DNA of 64,000 nucleotides. Source: Billgrantia aerodenitrificans. Lineage in GTDB: Bacteria; Pseudomonadota; Gammaproteobacteria; Pseudomonadales; Halomonadaceae. The DNA lies in the NCBI RefSeq assembly GCF_021404405.1, contig NZ_JABFTV010000008.1, forward strand, positions 1-64,000, written 5' to 3'. The position numbers and the translations under genes were made by a program. The notes beneath the pieces were generated by a model, which worked only from the letters and a program-made list of their open reading frames with translations, was not told where the DNA came from and did no database searches. Positions 52,022-62,423 of this stretch are shown here, piece by piece. Each line of letters starts with the position of its first letter. Position 1 is the first letter of the stretch.

Positions 52022-53584
52022 ATGCCGATCGATAGGATATCGACTGCGGAAGCCTCTGGCATTACCAAGCCCGTCGATCTTGATATCCCCCCTATACCGG
52101 AAGCCCTGCTTTCACGCCTGGCCGACTGCCGCATACTGCCCAGCCTGCCGGCCGCAGCGGCACGCGTCATTGCCATCGCCCGCTCCCCGGAGCCTCGACT
52201 CGCCGATTACGCCCGGATCATCGAACAGGATCCGGCACTTACCCTGCGGCTGTTGTCCATGGCCAACAGTGCCTTCTACGCGCGAGGCGGCAACCCGGTA
52301 TCCAACTGTCTCGATGCCGTTTCGCGCATCGGTCTGGACGCCACCCTGTCGGTTGCCCTGAGTTTCGGCCTGCCCAAGCACAGGAGCGACAGCGGGCTGG
52401 ATCACGAATACCTTTGTCAGCGTGCCATCATTGCGGCCACTGCCGCCCAGGAGCTGGCCGAACACCTGTGCCCCCACGAGGCACCTCAACTGTTCACCAC
52501 GGCACTGCTTCAGGACATCGGCATCCTCACCTTTGCCGCCGTCGATGGCGACCTCTACATCGCCAGCATTCCTGACATACGCCAACACCAGCGCCTGAGC
52601 GAGGTAGAGCTCGAGTGTTACGGCTGCGACCACGCCCTGGTCGGCGCCTGGCTCGCCGCCAGTTGGGGAGTGCCGGGAACGATTGCCAAAGGCATCATCG
52701 ACAGCCACGGCCCGCTGGTCGACGGCGATGCACGCAAGCTCTGCCTGCGGCTCTCCTGCCGCATTGCCGACTGCTGGCTCGCTGCCGATTCCGCCTCTGC
52801 CTTCAGCGCCCTGCTGCGCCAGCTCGCTTCACTGGCCTCGCTGGACATCGTCATGCTGATGACGGTGATGCAGGAGCTTCAGCACCGCCTGCCTTCTCTG
52901 GCTCGATTGTTCGAGATCACCTGCCCCCCCGCCATCGACAGCACGCACCTGCTCGCCGAAGCCAAGGAGCTGCTGTTCGAGCAGAACCTGCGCATGACCC
53001 TTCGCCTGGCCGAGCAGCAGCGGGAGCTGGAGGCGCTGCATGCCAGCCACGTCGTGCTGGACGAGCAGCACCGTACCGATCACCTCACCCAGTTGGCCAA
53101 TCGCCCGTGGCTGGAGAAGCGCCTCGCGCAACATTTCGAGCTGGCCAAGCATGCTCATCAGACGCTCTCGGTGATGTTCATCGATCTGGACCACTTCAAA
53201 CGCATCAACGATCGCTTCGGGCATCGCTTCGGCGACGAAGTGCTGATCCATTTCGCCGCGGCGCTGAGCAACATGGTGCGCGAAAGCGATATCGCCGGGC
53301 GTTACGGCGGTGAGGAGTTCCTGGTGATCATGCCCAATACGCGCCGTGAGCAGGCCGGCATACTGGCCGAGCGCATTCGCGAATACCTGGCCAGCCAGCC
53401 GCTGACCCAGGCCGAAGGCGAGCCGCTGCACGTCACCGCCTCGATCGGCATCGTCGATATGGAAGACGGGGAGTTCGAAAGCGCCGCCGCCCTCGTCGAT
53501 GCCGCCGACCAGGCCATGTACGGGGTCAAGCACGACGGCCGTGACGGCGTGGGGCACTATGAGGAGTCAGAGCCCAACGCCTGA
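52022..53584 (+). CDS. HDOD domain diguanylate cyclase
   Basis: 520 residues, ATG 52022. N-terminal HDOD domain (residues about 35-240: LPSLPAAAARVIAIA, IIEQDPALTLRLLSMANSAF, LLQDIGIL), usually a sensor or scaffold without hydrolase activity. A coiled coil follows at about 315-355, then a GGDEF domain with GGEEF at 429-433 (RYGGEEFLVIMP) and the FIDLDHFKRINDRFGH metal block, so c-di-GMP synthesis is likely. The protein is cytoplasmic. The input signal is unknown. A strong inverted repeat follows. Confidence 0.93.
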   Translation: MPIDRISTAEASGITKPVDLDIPPIPEALLSRLADCRILPSLPAAAARVIAIARSPEPRLADYARIIEQDPALTLRLLSMANSAFYARGGNPVSNCLDAVSRIGLDATLSVALSFGLPKHRSDSGLDHEYLCQRAIIAATAAQELAEHLCPHEAPQLFTTALLQDIGILTFAAVDGDLYIASIPDIRQHQRLSEVELECYGCDHALVGAWLAASWGVPGTIAKGIIDSHGPLVDGDARKLCLRLSCRIADCWLAADSASAFSALLRQLASLASLDIVMLMTVMQELQHRLPSLARLFEITCPPAIDSTHLLAEAKELLFEQNLRMTLRLAEQQRELEALHASHVVLDEQHRTDHLTQLANRPWLEKRLAQHFELAKHAHQTLSVMFIDLDHFKRINDRFGHRFGDEVLIHFAAALSNMVRESDIAGRYGGEEFLVIMPNTRREQAGILAERIREYLASQPLTQAEGEPLHVTASIGIVDMEDGEFESAAALVDAADQAMYGVKHDGRDGVGHYEESEPNA

Positions 53585-53636
53585 GTGGCCGGCACTCGCC
53601 TGGCACGTCTCGATCTTTGCGATACGACACGATATG

Positions 53637-53664
53637 AAGAGGGCGGCCATCGGGCCGCCCTCTT
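53637..53664. terminator. Bidirectional terminator between the HDOD gene and trhP
   Basis: AAGAGGGCGGCC and GGCCGCCCTCTT form a perfect 12-bp stem with loop ATCG, between two convergent genes. A- and T-ended arms make it suited for both directions. Confidence 0.9.
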
Positions 53665-53692
53665 ACGTCTACGGGATGAAATCCCGCAGCGC

Positions 53693-55108
53693 CTACCCTT
53701 TCAGGTCACGCATCAGCAGCGCGAATTCGATGCGCTCCGGCGCGATGGCCTCGCCCGGCACCGGGATGCGCACCACATGGCCCGAGCCCGGTGCCGCCTG
53801 GACCGATTCTCCATGCTTGTTCTCGATGTGCTCGAGAGCGAAGCGACGGTTGCCCCCTGGCAGCATCAGCTCCATGCCGTCGCCCACCTCGAAGCGGTTC
53901 TTGACCTCGACCTCCAGCATGCCGCGATCCGGATCGTAGCCGGTCACCTCGCCGACGAACTGCTGATGCACCCCGACCGAATTGCCGCGCTCGTAGTTCT
54001 GGTACTCGTCATGGACATGGCGACGATAGAAGCCTTCGGTGTAACCGCGGTTGGCCAGGTTGTCGAGTTCGTCCATCAGGCGCATGTCGAAGGGTCGGCC
54101 GGCCACGGCGTCGTCGATGGCACGACGATAGACCTGAGCAGTGCGTGCCACGTAGTAGTGCGACTTGGTGCGGCCTTCGATCTTGAGCGAGGTGACACCC
54201 ATCTCGGTGAGCCTGGGCACGTGCTGGACGGCGCGCAGGTCCTTGGAGTTCATGATGTAGGTGCCGTGCTCGTCTTCGAAGATCGGCATCAGCTCACCGG
54301 GGCGAGTGGCGTCCTCGATCAGAGCGGAAAGCTCGTCCTGGCCTTCCACACCGCCGGCCGTCGCCGTGCTGTAGTTCGTGCTACCGCTGCCCGAAGCGAT
54401 CAATCCGTTCTGGCCGGGCGTCCACACGCCGCTTGCGGCATGGGCCGCGGCGGAGTTGGCCGGTACCAGATCGCCGGTCTCGTCCTGGGCCGCCGCCACG
54501 GTGTTGTACTTCCAGCGGCAGGCGTTGGTGCAGGTGCCCTGGTTGGGGTCGCGGTGATTGAAATAGCCGGAGAGCAGGCAGCGCCCCGAGTAGGCGATGC
54601 ACAGCGCACCGTGGACGAAGGTCTCGATCTCCAGCTCCGGGCACTCGGCGCGGATCTCGGCGATCTCTTCCAGCGAGAGTTCGCGCGACAGGATGATACG
54701 GCTGATGCCCTGCTTGTACCAGAACTTGGCCGCCGCCCAGTTGACCACGTTGGACTGCACCGAAAGGTGGATCACCTGCTCCGGCCAGCGCTCGCGGATC
54801 ATCATGATCAGGCCCGGGTCGGACATGATCAAAGCATCGGGGCCGGCTTCGATCACCGGCTCCATGTCGCGCAGATAGGTCTTGAGCTTGCTGTTGTGCG
54901 GCGCGATGTTGGAGGCCACGTAGAACTGCTTGCCCCGATCGTGGGCGTAGGCGATGCCCTTGTGCAGGTTCTCGACCTTGAAATCGTTGTTACGCACGCG
55001 CAGCGAATAGCGCGGCTGGCCGGCATAGACGGCATCGGCGCCATAGGCGAAGGCGTAGCGCATGTTCTTGAACGTCCCCGCTGGGGAGAGCAGTTCGGGA
55101 GCTTTCAT
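53693..55108 (-). CDS. trhP: tRNA hydroxylation protein TrhP (peptidase U32 family, YegQ)
   Basis: 471 residues from ATG 55108; the frame is open further upstream but the family starts at MKAPELLSPAGTFKNMRYAF. Clear blocks: HGALCIAYSGRCLLSGYFNH, RDPNQGTCTNACRWKYNT with the Cys cluster, GELMPIFEDEHGTYIMNSKD and KIEGRTKSHYYVARTAQVYR. TrhP takes part in prephenate-dependent formation of 5-hydroxyuridine at U34 of tRNA. The region after the Cys cluster (about 225-275) is a low-complexity Ala/Gly/Ser/Thr-rich linker where E. coli has ordinary sequence. Confidence 0.93.
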   Translation of the reverse strand: MKAPELLSPAGTFKNMRYAFAYGADAVYAGQPRYSLRVRNNDFKVENLHKGIAYAHDRGKQFYVASNIAPHNSKLKTYLRDMEPVIEAGPDALIMSDPGLIMMIRERWPEQVIHLSVQSNVVNWAAAKFWYKQGISRIILSRELSLEEIAEIRAECPELEIETFVHGALCIAYSGRCLLSGYFNHRDPNQGTCTNACRWKYNTVAAAQDETGDLVPANSAAAHAASGVWTPGQNGLIASGSGSTNYSTATAGGVEGQDELSALIEDATRPGELMPIFEDEHGTYIMNSKDLRAVQHVPRLTEMGVTSLKIEGRTKSHYYVARTAQVYRRAIDDAVAGRPFDMRLMDELDNLANRGYTEGFYRRHVHDEYQNYERGNSVGVHQQFVGEVTGYDPDRGMLEVEVKNRFEVGDGMELMLPGGNRRFALEHIENKHGESVQAAPGSGHVVRIPVPGEAIAPERIEFALLMRDLKG

Positions 55109-55335
55109 TGGAGTCACCGTTTTCAGGACGATGCAGCACTGCGCCATTTCCGCTGTCGACAAAACGCTTTGCTGTCGGCGAAACGCAGGGCTGAGATAGA
55201 GGGGCAGGAAGTCTAGCAAGTGGGTGGGGCTCTGGCCAGCGTTCGCTCCAACCGGTAGACTGGGCCGCGCCGGACCGGATCCCGGTGCCCTGCCGCAGGC
55301 GGGGAGCGACAAATTCTCCGATACAGAGCCTTACC

Positions 55336-56046
55336 ATGACCCAAGCGACCCCACGCTCCACCGTCGTGATCTACTCCGGCGGCATGGACTCCTATACCGT
55401 ACTCCACCGTGCCCTGCGCGAAGGCCTGAACGTCACGGCCCTCTCCTTCGACTATGGCCAGCGCCACGCCCGCGAACTCGAGATTGCAGCGCGCGTCTGT
55501 GAAGAGCTTGGCGTGCCGCATCAGGTGGTCGACATTCGCGCCATTCACGGCCTGATCGACAACTCGGCGTTGACCGATGCCAACCGCGAGATGCCCGAGG
55601 GCGACTACGGAGAGGAGAATCTCTCCGCGACGGTGGTACCCAACCGCAACATGATCCTGCTCTCGCTGGCCATCGCCAAGGCGGTCAATGTCGGCGCCGA
55701 GCGTGTCGACTACGGCGCCCACGGTGGCGATCACGTGCTCTATCCCGACTGCCGGCCCGAGTTCGTCGAGGCCATGAACGCGGTGGCCGGTATCGCCAAT
55801 TTCTCGCCGGTCGAGATTCATGCGCCCTACCTGCGTGCGAGCAAGGCGGAGATCCTGGCCGAGGGCCTGGCCATGGGCCTCGATTACGCCAAGACCTGGA
55901 CCTGCTACCGTGGTGAAGCCCTGGCCTGCGGGCGCTGCGGCAGCTGCCGCGAACGCCTGGCGGCCTTTGTCGCCAATGGCCAGACGGACCCGCTCGAGTA
56001 TGCTGTAGATGCGCCACGACCCGACCTTGCCAGGGGAGGCGTCTAA
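55336..56046 (+). CDS. queC: 7-cyano-7-deazaguanine synthase QueC
   Basis: 236 residues from ATG 55336. PP-loop SGGMDS at 14-19 ([10 protein letters not shown]), [12 protein letters not shown], and the Zn-binding Cys cluster near the end ([19 protein letters not shown]). It makes preQ0 from 7-carboxy-7-deazaguanine with ATP and ammonia on the way to queuosine. The usual Leu after SGGMDS is replaced by Tyr and a Met stands in SGGMDS where SGGxDS is normal; both are tolerated in the family. Stop overlaps the queE start. Confidence 0.95.
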   Translation: MTQATPRSTVVIYSGGMDSYTVLHRALREGLNVTALSFDYGQRHARELEIAARVCEELGVPHQVVDIRAIHGLIDNSALTDANREMPEGDYGEENLSATVVPNRNMILLSLAIAKAVNVGAERVDYGAHGGDHVLYPDCRPEFVEAMNAVAGIANFSPVEIHAPYLRASKAEILAEGLAMGLDYAKTWTCYRGEALACGRCGSCRERLAAFVANGQTDPLEYAVDAPRPDLARGGV

Positions 56047-56690
56047 TGTATCACGTCAAGGAGGCGTTCTATTCGCTGCAGGGGGAAGGCGCGCGGGCCG
56101 GACGTGCCAGCGTGTTCTGTCGCTTCAGCGGCTGCAATCTGTGGTCGGGGCGCGAGCAGGACCGGTCGAGTGCGGCGTGCAGTTTCTGCGATACCGACTT
56201 CGTCGGCACCGATGGCCAGAACGGCGGACGCTTCGCCAGCGCCGAAGCCCTGGCCAACCACCTGACGGCACTGTGGCCCGAGGCAGGCGGTGTGGCGACC
56301 CCCTATGTGGTCTTTACCGGCGGCGAGCCGCTGCTGCAGCTCGATGCGGCCTTGATCGCCGCCATGCATGCCCGCGGCTTCGAGGTCGCGGTCGAGACCA
56401 ACGGCACCCTGCCCGCTCCGGCGGGCATCGACTGGCTATGCGTGAGCCCCAAGGGTGCCACGCCCCTGGCGCTCACGTCGGGTGATGAACTCAAGCTGGT
56501 CTACCCCCAGCAGGCGGCGCCGCCTGAACGCTTCGCCGAACTCGCTTTCCGATACCACTTCCTGCAGCCCATGGACACCACGGCGTTGTCCGCCAACGAC
56601 GAGCATATGAGCGCCACCGTGGCCTACTGCCTGGCCCACCCTCTGTGGCGACTATCGCTACAGACACACAAGATCACGGGGATCGACTGA
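56046..56690 (+). CDS. queE: 7-carboxy-7-deazaguanine synthase QueE
   Basis: 214 residues, ATG 56046. Radical SAM cluster of the proteobacterial QueE subtype, with Cys30, Cys45 and Cys48 (CNLW...AACSFCDTDF, a Cx14CxxC spacing). VFTGGEPLLQ and EVAVETNGTLP bind SAM and substrate. It converts 6-carboxy-tetrahydropterin to 7-carboxy-7-deazaguanine. Between queC and the QueD-like gene, with overlapping stop and start on both sides. Confidence 0.95.
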   Translation: MYHVKEAFYSLQGEGARAGRASVFCRFSGCNLWSGREQDRSSAACSFCDTDFVGTDGQNGGRFASAEALANHLTALWPEAGGVATPYVVFTGGEPLLQLDAALIAAMHARGFEVAVETNGTLPAPAGIDWLCVSPKGATPLALTSGDELKLVYPQQAAPPERFAELAFRYHFLQPMDTTALSANDEHMSATVAYCLAHPLWRLSLQTHKITGID

Positions 56691-57535
56691 TGACGCTGTT
56701 CGTCAACCGCCTGACTCAACTCGACTCCTCGCTGTGGTGCCCGCAGCGGGGTCTGATCGGCGTCAGCTGGTTCGTCGACGCAGAGCTCGACGGTGAACTC
56801 GGCGAAGACGGCATGCTGTTCGACTTCGGCCACGTCAAGCCGTGGATCAAGTCGCGCCTGGATGCCAGTGCCGACCATACGCTGCTGGTGCCGATCCGCG
56901 CCCCTGGCGTCGAGATCAGCGAGTGCAGCGAAGGTATCTGCGTACGCGCCTCGCTGCCCTATGCCATGGAGGTTCGTGCACCGCGCCAGGCCTTCACCCT
57001 GCTGCCATGGCAGCAGATCGAGCCCGAACGGCTTGCCGATCACCTTGCCCGTGAGCTGATGAAGCGTCCTCCGCCGCGTGTCAGCGCCATCCGCCTGCGC
57101 CTGCGCCCGGAGGTGATCGAAGGCGCCGCCTATACCTACAGTCATGGCCTCAGGCACCATGGCGGCAACTGCCAGCGCATCGCCCACGGCCATCGCTCAC
57201 GCTTGCACATCTGGCAGCGCGGCCTGCGCTGTCCGGCGCTGGAGGCCCACTGGGCAGAGCATCTGAACGACCGCTACCTGGTGGACAAGGCCGACATCGT
57301 CAATCGACCCGAGCCGGAACTCCGCCGCAGCCTGACCAGCCGCTACCGCGCCGAACAAGGCCGCTTCCAGTTGCGCCTGCCGCTGGAGCGCTGCCTCGTG
57401 CTCGACACCCCGACCACCATCGAGCACATCGCCGTCTGGCTGGCTCGGCAGATCGCCGCCGAAACGGGAACCACCACTCGGGTGCAGGCTTTCGAGGGAA
57501 TCGACAAGGGTGCGATAGCCGAGGCCAAGCCGTGA
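56690..57535 (+). CDS. queD: Two-domain 6-carboxytetrahydropterin synthase (QueD-like)
   Basis: 281 residues from ATG 56690, over twice the usual 120 of QueD. The zinc site is in the second half: H152 ([10 protein letters not shown]), C161, H166 and H168 ([14 protein letters not shown]). The C-terminal [14 protein letters not shown] and [14 protein letters not shown] fit the end of QueD. The first half has its own [15 protein letters not shown] and DHTLLVP, the middle blocks of a QueD fold, but no His/Cys triad. So it seems a fused pair with one active and one structural half, both filling the T-fold. Position behind queC-queE supports the queuosine role. The family name is sure, the mechanism of the pair is inference. 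Confidence 0.85.
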   Translation: MTLFVNRLTQLDSSLWCPQRGLIGVSWFVDAELDGELGEDGMLFDFGHVKPWIKSRLDASADHTLLVPIRAPGVEISECSEGICVRASLPYAMEVRAPRQAFTLLPWQQIEPERLADHLARELMKRPPPRVSAIRLRLRPEVIEGAAYTYSHGLRHHGGNCQRIAHGHRSRLHIWQRGLRCPALEAHWAEHLNDRYLVDKADIVNRPEPELRRSLTSRYRAEQGRFQLRLPLERCLVLDTPTTIEHIAVWLARQIAAETGTTTRVQAFEGIDKGAIAEAKP

Positions 57536-57825
57536 GCCCAAGGAGCGAAGCCTCAACGGCAAGTCGGGAGGCGGGTTGTCGCCCTGGTTGCGGCGCATGC
57601 TGCATCGCGCCTTCGATCAGCTCGCCGATACCCGGCATGCCCCACGGCAAGCCGGCCCAGGTACGCTGCATCCAGCTCGACGAGGGCAACCTGTGTCGCC
57701 TGTTCGGCGACCCTCGCCGCCCCAAGGTGTGCGAGAGCTTCGCCTTCGACCGCGAGCTCTGCGGTGAGAGCCGCACTCAGGCGCTGCAGCGCATAGCCCT
57801 GCTCGAGTGCGGCACCACCGCCTAA
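57532..57825 (+). CDS. YkgJ family cysteine-cluster protein
   Basis: 97 residues from GTG 57532, which overlaps the stop of the QueD-like gene (GTGA). Cys pattern [15 protein letters not shown], then [15 protein letters not shown], then [17 protein letters not shown] as in the YkgJ/Fe-S-binding cluster family; it probably binds zinc or an iron-sulfur cluster. Role unknown. Its place at the end of the que operon may be by chance, or link it to radical SAM work. Confidence 0.85.
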   Translation: MSPRSEASTASREAGCRPGCGACCIAPSISSPIPGMPHGKPAQVRCIQLDEGNLCRLFGDPRRPKVCESFAFDRELCGESRTQALQRIALLECGTTA

Positions 57826-60800
57826 CCGTTACCTGCGACCACCCGGTCCTTGACTCCACTCACTTGAGGCAGTGGGCGGTCGAGCAAGGTACGCCAGCGA
57901 ATCAGTACCGGCGCATCGCTGTGGCTCACGCTATCCAGCAGGATGCGGAACTGCTCGCGCACAGCCTCGTCACGGCAGTCGATGAACGACAGCCATGCCT
58001 CCAGCGCACACAGCTCCTGATGGCGATTCTCATGCTGGCGGGCGCACTCCAGCGCCTGTTCGACCAGCAGCCTCACCTCTTCCTTGGGCCGACCCAGCCG
58101 GTCGCGTACATGAGCCAGCTGAACCGCCAGTTCGGATACGAACAACGTGCTGCGCTCGCGGGCAATCATCAGGCACTGATCGAGGTAATCCTCGGCGCGG
58201 CTGAGCTCGTCGAGAGCCAGGCAGGCATCGCTGTACCACAGATTGGGGCGATGATAGCGGTCGCGCCCGGTGATTTCGCCCAGCTCCTCCTGCGCCAACT
58301 CCATCATGGTCAGACCGTCGCGATCGCCCGATAGCGCTCGGCGCCAGCCGAGGATCCCCTGGGCCGACACGTGCCACAGGTGCAGATCGGGCGTCTCGGT
58401 CAGCGCGACGGCCTGCTCGGCGCGGCGAGCCGCCAGATGCACGTGACCAAGCTGCCGGTAGAGGGCGGCGGCGAACAGCAGCGCCATGGCCAGTGAGCCG
58501 GGATGCCCGATGCGCTCGGCCAGGCGAATCGCCGACTCGACCTGCTGCTCGGCCCGCCTGTAGTCGCCGCGCAGGCAGATGGCCCAACCCTGGAAACAGG
58601 CGGCCGCCACCTGGGGGTGTTCGGAGAACGGCAGCCACTCGATCATCATCGGCTGCTCGAGCGGTGCGATTTCGTCGAGATGTTCGAAGGCCTGACGGAT
58701 GCGTCCGGCCCAGTACTCGCAGTTGGCCCGGGCATAGTCGGCCAGACGCTGATAGCGAGGGTCTTCGAGCTTACCGGCGATCGTTGCCAGGCTGGCGGCG
58801 AGCGAGAAGGCGTCGGCATGGGCATGACGCTGGCTGCATCCCACCCACAGCCCCCACTTGACCAGGAAGGCCTGCTCCAGATCCTCCGCGTCCTCAGCGT
58901 GACAGCCCTCGTGCTGCACCAGCAGCTCACGGGCACGGACGAAGCTCTCGTGGGCGGTCGGCGAGCCATGCCCTTCGAGGGCAAAGGCGGCCTGACCGCG
59001 CACGGTCAACAGGCTGATCTCGCGCTCGGCCTGATTCTCCACGTGACGCAGACTGGCCAGACCGAAATCGGCCATCTTCAGCGCGGTGCGGTTGGCGCTG
59101 ACCTTGAGCGCTTCCCGCGCCGCCAGTTCGAAGTAGCGAGCACCGCGCGCGTAGTGGCCGCTGCGTCGCAGGTGGGTGGCAAAATCGCCTGGGTGACGGC
59201 CGATCCACATCGGGAAACGCTCCTCGATGAGGCTGACCACTTGGCGGTGGATGCGCACCCGCACGTCACGGGGACAGGAGAGGTAGGCGGCCTCCTGCAG
59301 CAACTGATGGCTAAACTGGTATTCGCGGCCGCCGCCCTCGCCGCCCGCCGGTTCGATGATCTCCAGCCGGCGCATCTGCTCCAGCGCACGATTGAGCTGG
59401 GTCATGTCCCAGCCGCTGCATTCAGCGAGGAAATCGAGCCGGAAGCGACGCCCCAGCACCGCAGCCACATGAGCCACTTCGCGGTCGCCGTCGAGCTGGT
59501 CGATGCGCCCGGCGAGCAGCCCCAGCAGACCTCGGGGGAGCTCATCGAGATGCACCATGCGCCCCTCGCGACGATCCATTTCCAGGCGCCGGCAGATTTC
59601 CTGCATGTAGAGCGGCACGCCGTCGCACCGCTCGATGATCTGCCCGCGCAGCCGTGGGCTGAGATGCAGCCGGTAACGTCTGGCCAGCTGCGACAGCAGC
59701 CGCGACGACTGCATGGCATCGAGATGTCCCAGGGTGATCTGCTGGTCCCAGTGCAGGCGGGTCGGCAGCGCCTCGCGGCCATGATGGCTGGCCACCAGCA
59801 GGAAGGCGCAGTTGATCGGCAAGCGTGCCTGCAACCCTGCCAGCACTCGGAAGGAGGGCTCATCGAGCCACTGCAGGTCGTCGACCATCAGCACCTGGGT
59901 GCGCTCGATGGCCTGACGCTCGATGACGCGGCAGAGCAAGGCCACTACCAGATCGGCCGCCTCACCGCTCTTGGCCAGTTGCGCCACCTCAGGCGACTCG
60001 CGTACGCCCAGCGCCTCTTCGAGCAGACCCAACTGTTCCGCACTCAGCGACAGATCGACCTGAGCGACCAGCGCCTCGAGTGACGGCTGGTCGAGCTTGC
60101 CTTCCAGATGCCAGCGCAGCAGCGTACGCGCCACGCCGTAGGGCTCCAGCACGGAAAGCCGCGTGGTGGGCTGCCAGCAAATGGCAGCATCGCGGCTGAG
60201 TTCGAGCTGGCGGAAGCCGACCATCAGGGCCGACTTGCCCATGCCGGAGGCGCCGCGTACCAGCACGCTCTGGCGCAGGCCGATGCCGGCCCGGGCCAGG
60301 GCATCGCGCAGCACCCGCAACGACGACTCGCGCCCCACCAGACTTGGTGGCATGGCATCACGTCCGCCCTCGTTATGGCCCAGCACCAGCGCCCGCAGGC
60401 GCACCCGACCGTCGCTCGCCACCAGCCGCGACGACAGGCGCGGCTGCAGGTCCAGCGCAGGCGGCATGTGCTGACTCGCCTCCTGAGAGATCACCAGTTC
60501 GCTACCCTCGGCAGCGCTCATCAGTTCCAGCGAGCCCTGGGTCACCTGCCCCAGAGGATCGACCAGCTGGCGCTCGGGCAGATAGACCACACGACCGCTG
60601 TTCAGGCCGGCGGCAAGCTCGATGCGCGGCGGCTCGTCCTCACCGCTCCAGTGCCGGCTCACCTCGTCGGGCAGCACGCGGCGGCAGTGTTCGTAGAGCG
60701 CCACCAGCTCGGCAAGCTGATGGGCCGGGCCATGGGTGCCGAAACAGGCCAGACCCAGCCCACCGGTAGCCCCGGGCAGCCAGAAACCGCCCAGGTGATG

Positions 60801-61772
60801 ACACTGCTGCTCCAGCCAACGCATGAGCTCGATCTGCAGCGCCAGGCAGGCGCGGGTCTCGTCACGGGCGGAAAACTCGCCTTTGACCCGCAGCCGAATG
60901 GCCATCACCGACAGCTGGCGCTGTTCGATCTCGTCTTCACGCAGCGGAGAACTTCCGTGGGCCAGGGTGCGCGAGAAGGCCCCCTGGGGCGAAAGGCTCT
61001 TCAGATCGGGAGTTCCGTCCGACCAGTAGCGTGCCAATTGAAGAAAGTTGGGCTCAGGCTGCTGGCCGGAGAGCGCCAACAGTTGCAGGTAGGCGTTGTA
61101 CTGTTCGTGGGCAGCGGCCAGTTGGCCCTGCTCGGCAAGCTGGCGCACCAGCCGCTCATGGAAGGGCCCATAGCCGGAGAAACGGCTGACGAGGGTCTGC
61201 AACAGAGGGTCGGGCACTTCATCGTGGCGCTCGAGCACGCCTTCGGCGAAACGGATCACGCGCTGGCGCCACTCGTTGCGCAGCTGCACCAGCCAGCGCT
61301 GGAACTCGGTACAGGCCGGCAGCTGCAGCTCCTCCACCAGATCGCCCCGGTAGCGCCGCAGCAGGCATTGGAGCGTCTCCACGTCCTGCTCGCCTTCCAG
61401 CAGTTGCTGCAGCTCGTGCAGGTCGAAACGCCAGCCGTCCGGCCGGCGGAAGGCGATGGTCTGGCGTGACACGACCAGCACGCGCTCCGCTTCCTCGCCC
61501 AGGGATTGCCTCAAGCAGTGGAGCGCGTGACGCAGGTTGGTACGACCGGAAGAGAGCCCCTGGTCGGGCCACAGCAGCTCGGCCAGGCTGGCCCGGTTGA
61601 CCGGCTGATGATGGAGCAGAAGATAGACCAGCAGCGCCTTGACCTTGTCGTAGCTGAACTGGGTCAGTACGTCATCACCCAGTGCCAGCGAGAACTGGCC
61701 GAACAACGCCAGGTGATCACACTCACTGTTCTGCACGATATCTGAAGCGTCCTGCATGACGGAACCCTGCAT
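57822..61772 (-). CDS. Very large multidomain regulator: SARP-like winged helix, BTAD, cyclase-like domain, AAA/STAND ATPase, TPR
   Basis: 1316 residues from ATG 61772 or the ATG at 61757 (AGGG before it). Domains in order: OmpR-type winged helix at about 20-110 ([37 protein letters not shown]), a bacterial transcriptional activation domain to about 250, and a degenerate class III cyclase-like region at 290-470. An ATPase follows with Walker [12 protein letters not shown] near 507 and Walker [13 protein letters not shown] near 645, then a long TPR-like C-terminal half. SARP/MalT-type regulators of this build act as ATP-dependent switches of transcription. No LuxR-type HTH is at the C-terminus. 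It is convergent with the que operon and 15 bases before miaE on the same strand side. Target genes unknown. Confidence 0.78.
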   Translation of the reverse strand: MQGSVMQDASDIVQNSECDHLALFGQFSLALGDDVLTQFSYDKVKALLVYLLLHHQPVNRASLAELLWPDQGLSSGRTNLRHALHCLRQSLGEEAERVLVVSRQTIAFRRPDGWRFDLHELQQLLEGEQDVETLQCLLRRYRGDLVEELQLPACTEFQRWLVQLRNEWRQRVIRFAEGVLERHDEVPDPLLQTLVSRFSGYGPFHERLVRQLAEQGQLAAAHEQYNAYLQLLALSGQQPEPNFLQLARYWSDGTPDLKSLSPQGAFSRTLAHGSSPLREDEIEQRQLSVMAIRLRVKGEFSARDETRACLALQIELMRWLEQQCHHLGGFWLPGATGGLGLACFGTHGPAHQLAELVALYEHCRRVLPDEVSRHWSGEDEPPRIELAAGLNSGRVVYLPERQLVDPLGQVTQGSLELMSAAEGSELVISQEASQHMPPALDLQPRLSSRLVASDGRVRLRALVLGHNEGGRDAMPPSLVGRESSLRVLRDALARAGIGLRQSVLVRGASGMGKSALMVGFRQLELSRDAAICWQPTTRLSVLEPYGVARTLLRWHLEGKLDQPSLEALVAQVDLSLSAEQLGLLEEALGVRESPEVAQLAKSGEAADLVVALLCRVIERQAIERTQVLMVDDLQWLDEPSFRVLAGLQARLPINCAFLLVASHHGREALPTRLHWDQQITLGHLDAMQSSRLLSQLARRYRLHLSPRLRGQIIERCDGVPLYMQEICRRLEMDRREGRMVHLDELPRGLLGLLAGRIDQLDGDREVAHVAAVLGRRFRLDFLAECSGWDMTQLNRALEQMRRLEIIEPAGGEGGGREYQFSHQLLQEAAYLSCPRDVRVRIHRQVVSLIEERFPMWIGRHPGDFATHLRRSGHYARGARYFELAAREALKVSANRTALKMADFGLASLRHVENQAEREISLLTVRGQAAFALEGHGSPTAHESFVRARELLVQHEGCHAEDAEDLEQAFLVKWGLWVGCSQRHAHADAFSLAASLATIAGKLEDPRYQRLADYARANCEYWAGRIRQAFEHLDEIAPLEQPMMIEWLPFSEHPQVAAACFQGWAICLRGDYRRAEQQVESAIRLAERIGHPGSLAMALLFAAALYRQLGHVHLAARRAEQAVALTETPDLHLWHVSAQGILGWRRALSGDRDGLTMMELAQEELGEITGRDRYHRPNLWYSDACLALDELSRAEDYLDQCLMIARERSTLFVSELAVQLAHVRDRLGRPKEEVRLLVEQALECARQHENRHQELCALEAWLSFIDCRDEAVREQFRILLDSVSHSDAPVLIRWRTLLDRPLPQVSGVKDRVVAGNG

Positions 61773-61787
61773 GGCGAAGTGGCGGCG

Positions 61788-62420
61788 TCAGGCCGGCACG
61801 CCACTATGGAAACGAAACGCCGTGTCCGGCGTGACTATTAGTTGTGCTTCGCATTCGGCAAAGAAATCCACCCGCTTGTCAATGGGATCTTTCGCAAGAT
61901 GCCGGGCCAGCATCAGATAATCCTCGAAATGCCGGCCCTCTGATTTGACCAGCGAGCGATAGAATCGGGCCAGTTCGGTGTCGAGGTGGGGTATCAGCCT
62001 GGCGAAACGTTCGCAGCTTCGCGCCTCGATGAATGCCCCGATGATAAGGATATCGACAAGTCGCTCCGGTTCTTGAGGGCGAACGTGGCTACGTAGCGCT
62101 TCGGCATAGCGTGACGCACTCAGATGGCGGTATTCGATGCCGCGCGCCTCCATCAGCTTTACCACCTGCTCGAAGTGCAACAGCTCCTCGCGGGCGAGCT
62201 GCGACATCTTGGTCAGCAGCAGGGGTTGGTCGACATAGCGGTAAAGCAGGCTCATCGCCGTGGAAGCGGCCTTCTTCTCGCACTGGGCGTGGTCGATGAG
62301 CAGCAGATCGGGGTTCTTCAGCGCCCACTCGACCCACGCATCGGGCGTGGGGCAGGCGAGAAAGGCGAGCAGGCTCGGCGGCAGCTCGACGTCATGGGGC
62401 GCTTCGAGAGTCTCGGACAT
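61788..62420 (-). CDS. miaE: tRNA-(ms2io6A)-hydroxylase MiaE
   Basis: 210 residues, ATG 62420. Di-iron ferritin-like fold, with ligands in DHAQCEKKAASTAM, QLAREELLHFEQV, IEARSCERF and KSEGRHFEDY. MiaE hydroxylates the isopentenyl group of ms2i6A37 in tRNAs that read U-starting codons. It precedes the big regulator gene on the same strand with 15 bases between, so readthrough into that gene is possible. It lies 3 bases after the DUF1289 gene. Confidence 0.95.
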   Translation of the reverse strand: MSETLEAPHDVELPPSLLAFLACPTPDAWVEWALKNPDLLLIDHAQCEKKAASTAMSLLYRYVDQPLLLTKMSQLAREELLHFEQVVKLMEARGIEYRHLSASRYAEALRSHVRPQEPERLVDILIIGAFIEARSCERFARLIPHLDTELARFYRSLVKSEGRHFEDYLMLARHLAKDPIDKRVDFFAECEAQLIVTPDTAFRFHSGVPA

Positions 62421-62423
62421 GGT

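Noticed and set aside
53585..55216. Long open frame of 543 codons on the plus strand
   Set aside because: Antisense of trhP, whose identity is clear; no domain on this strand.
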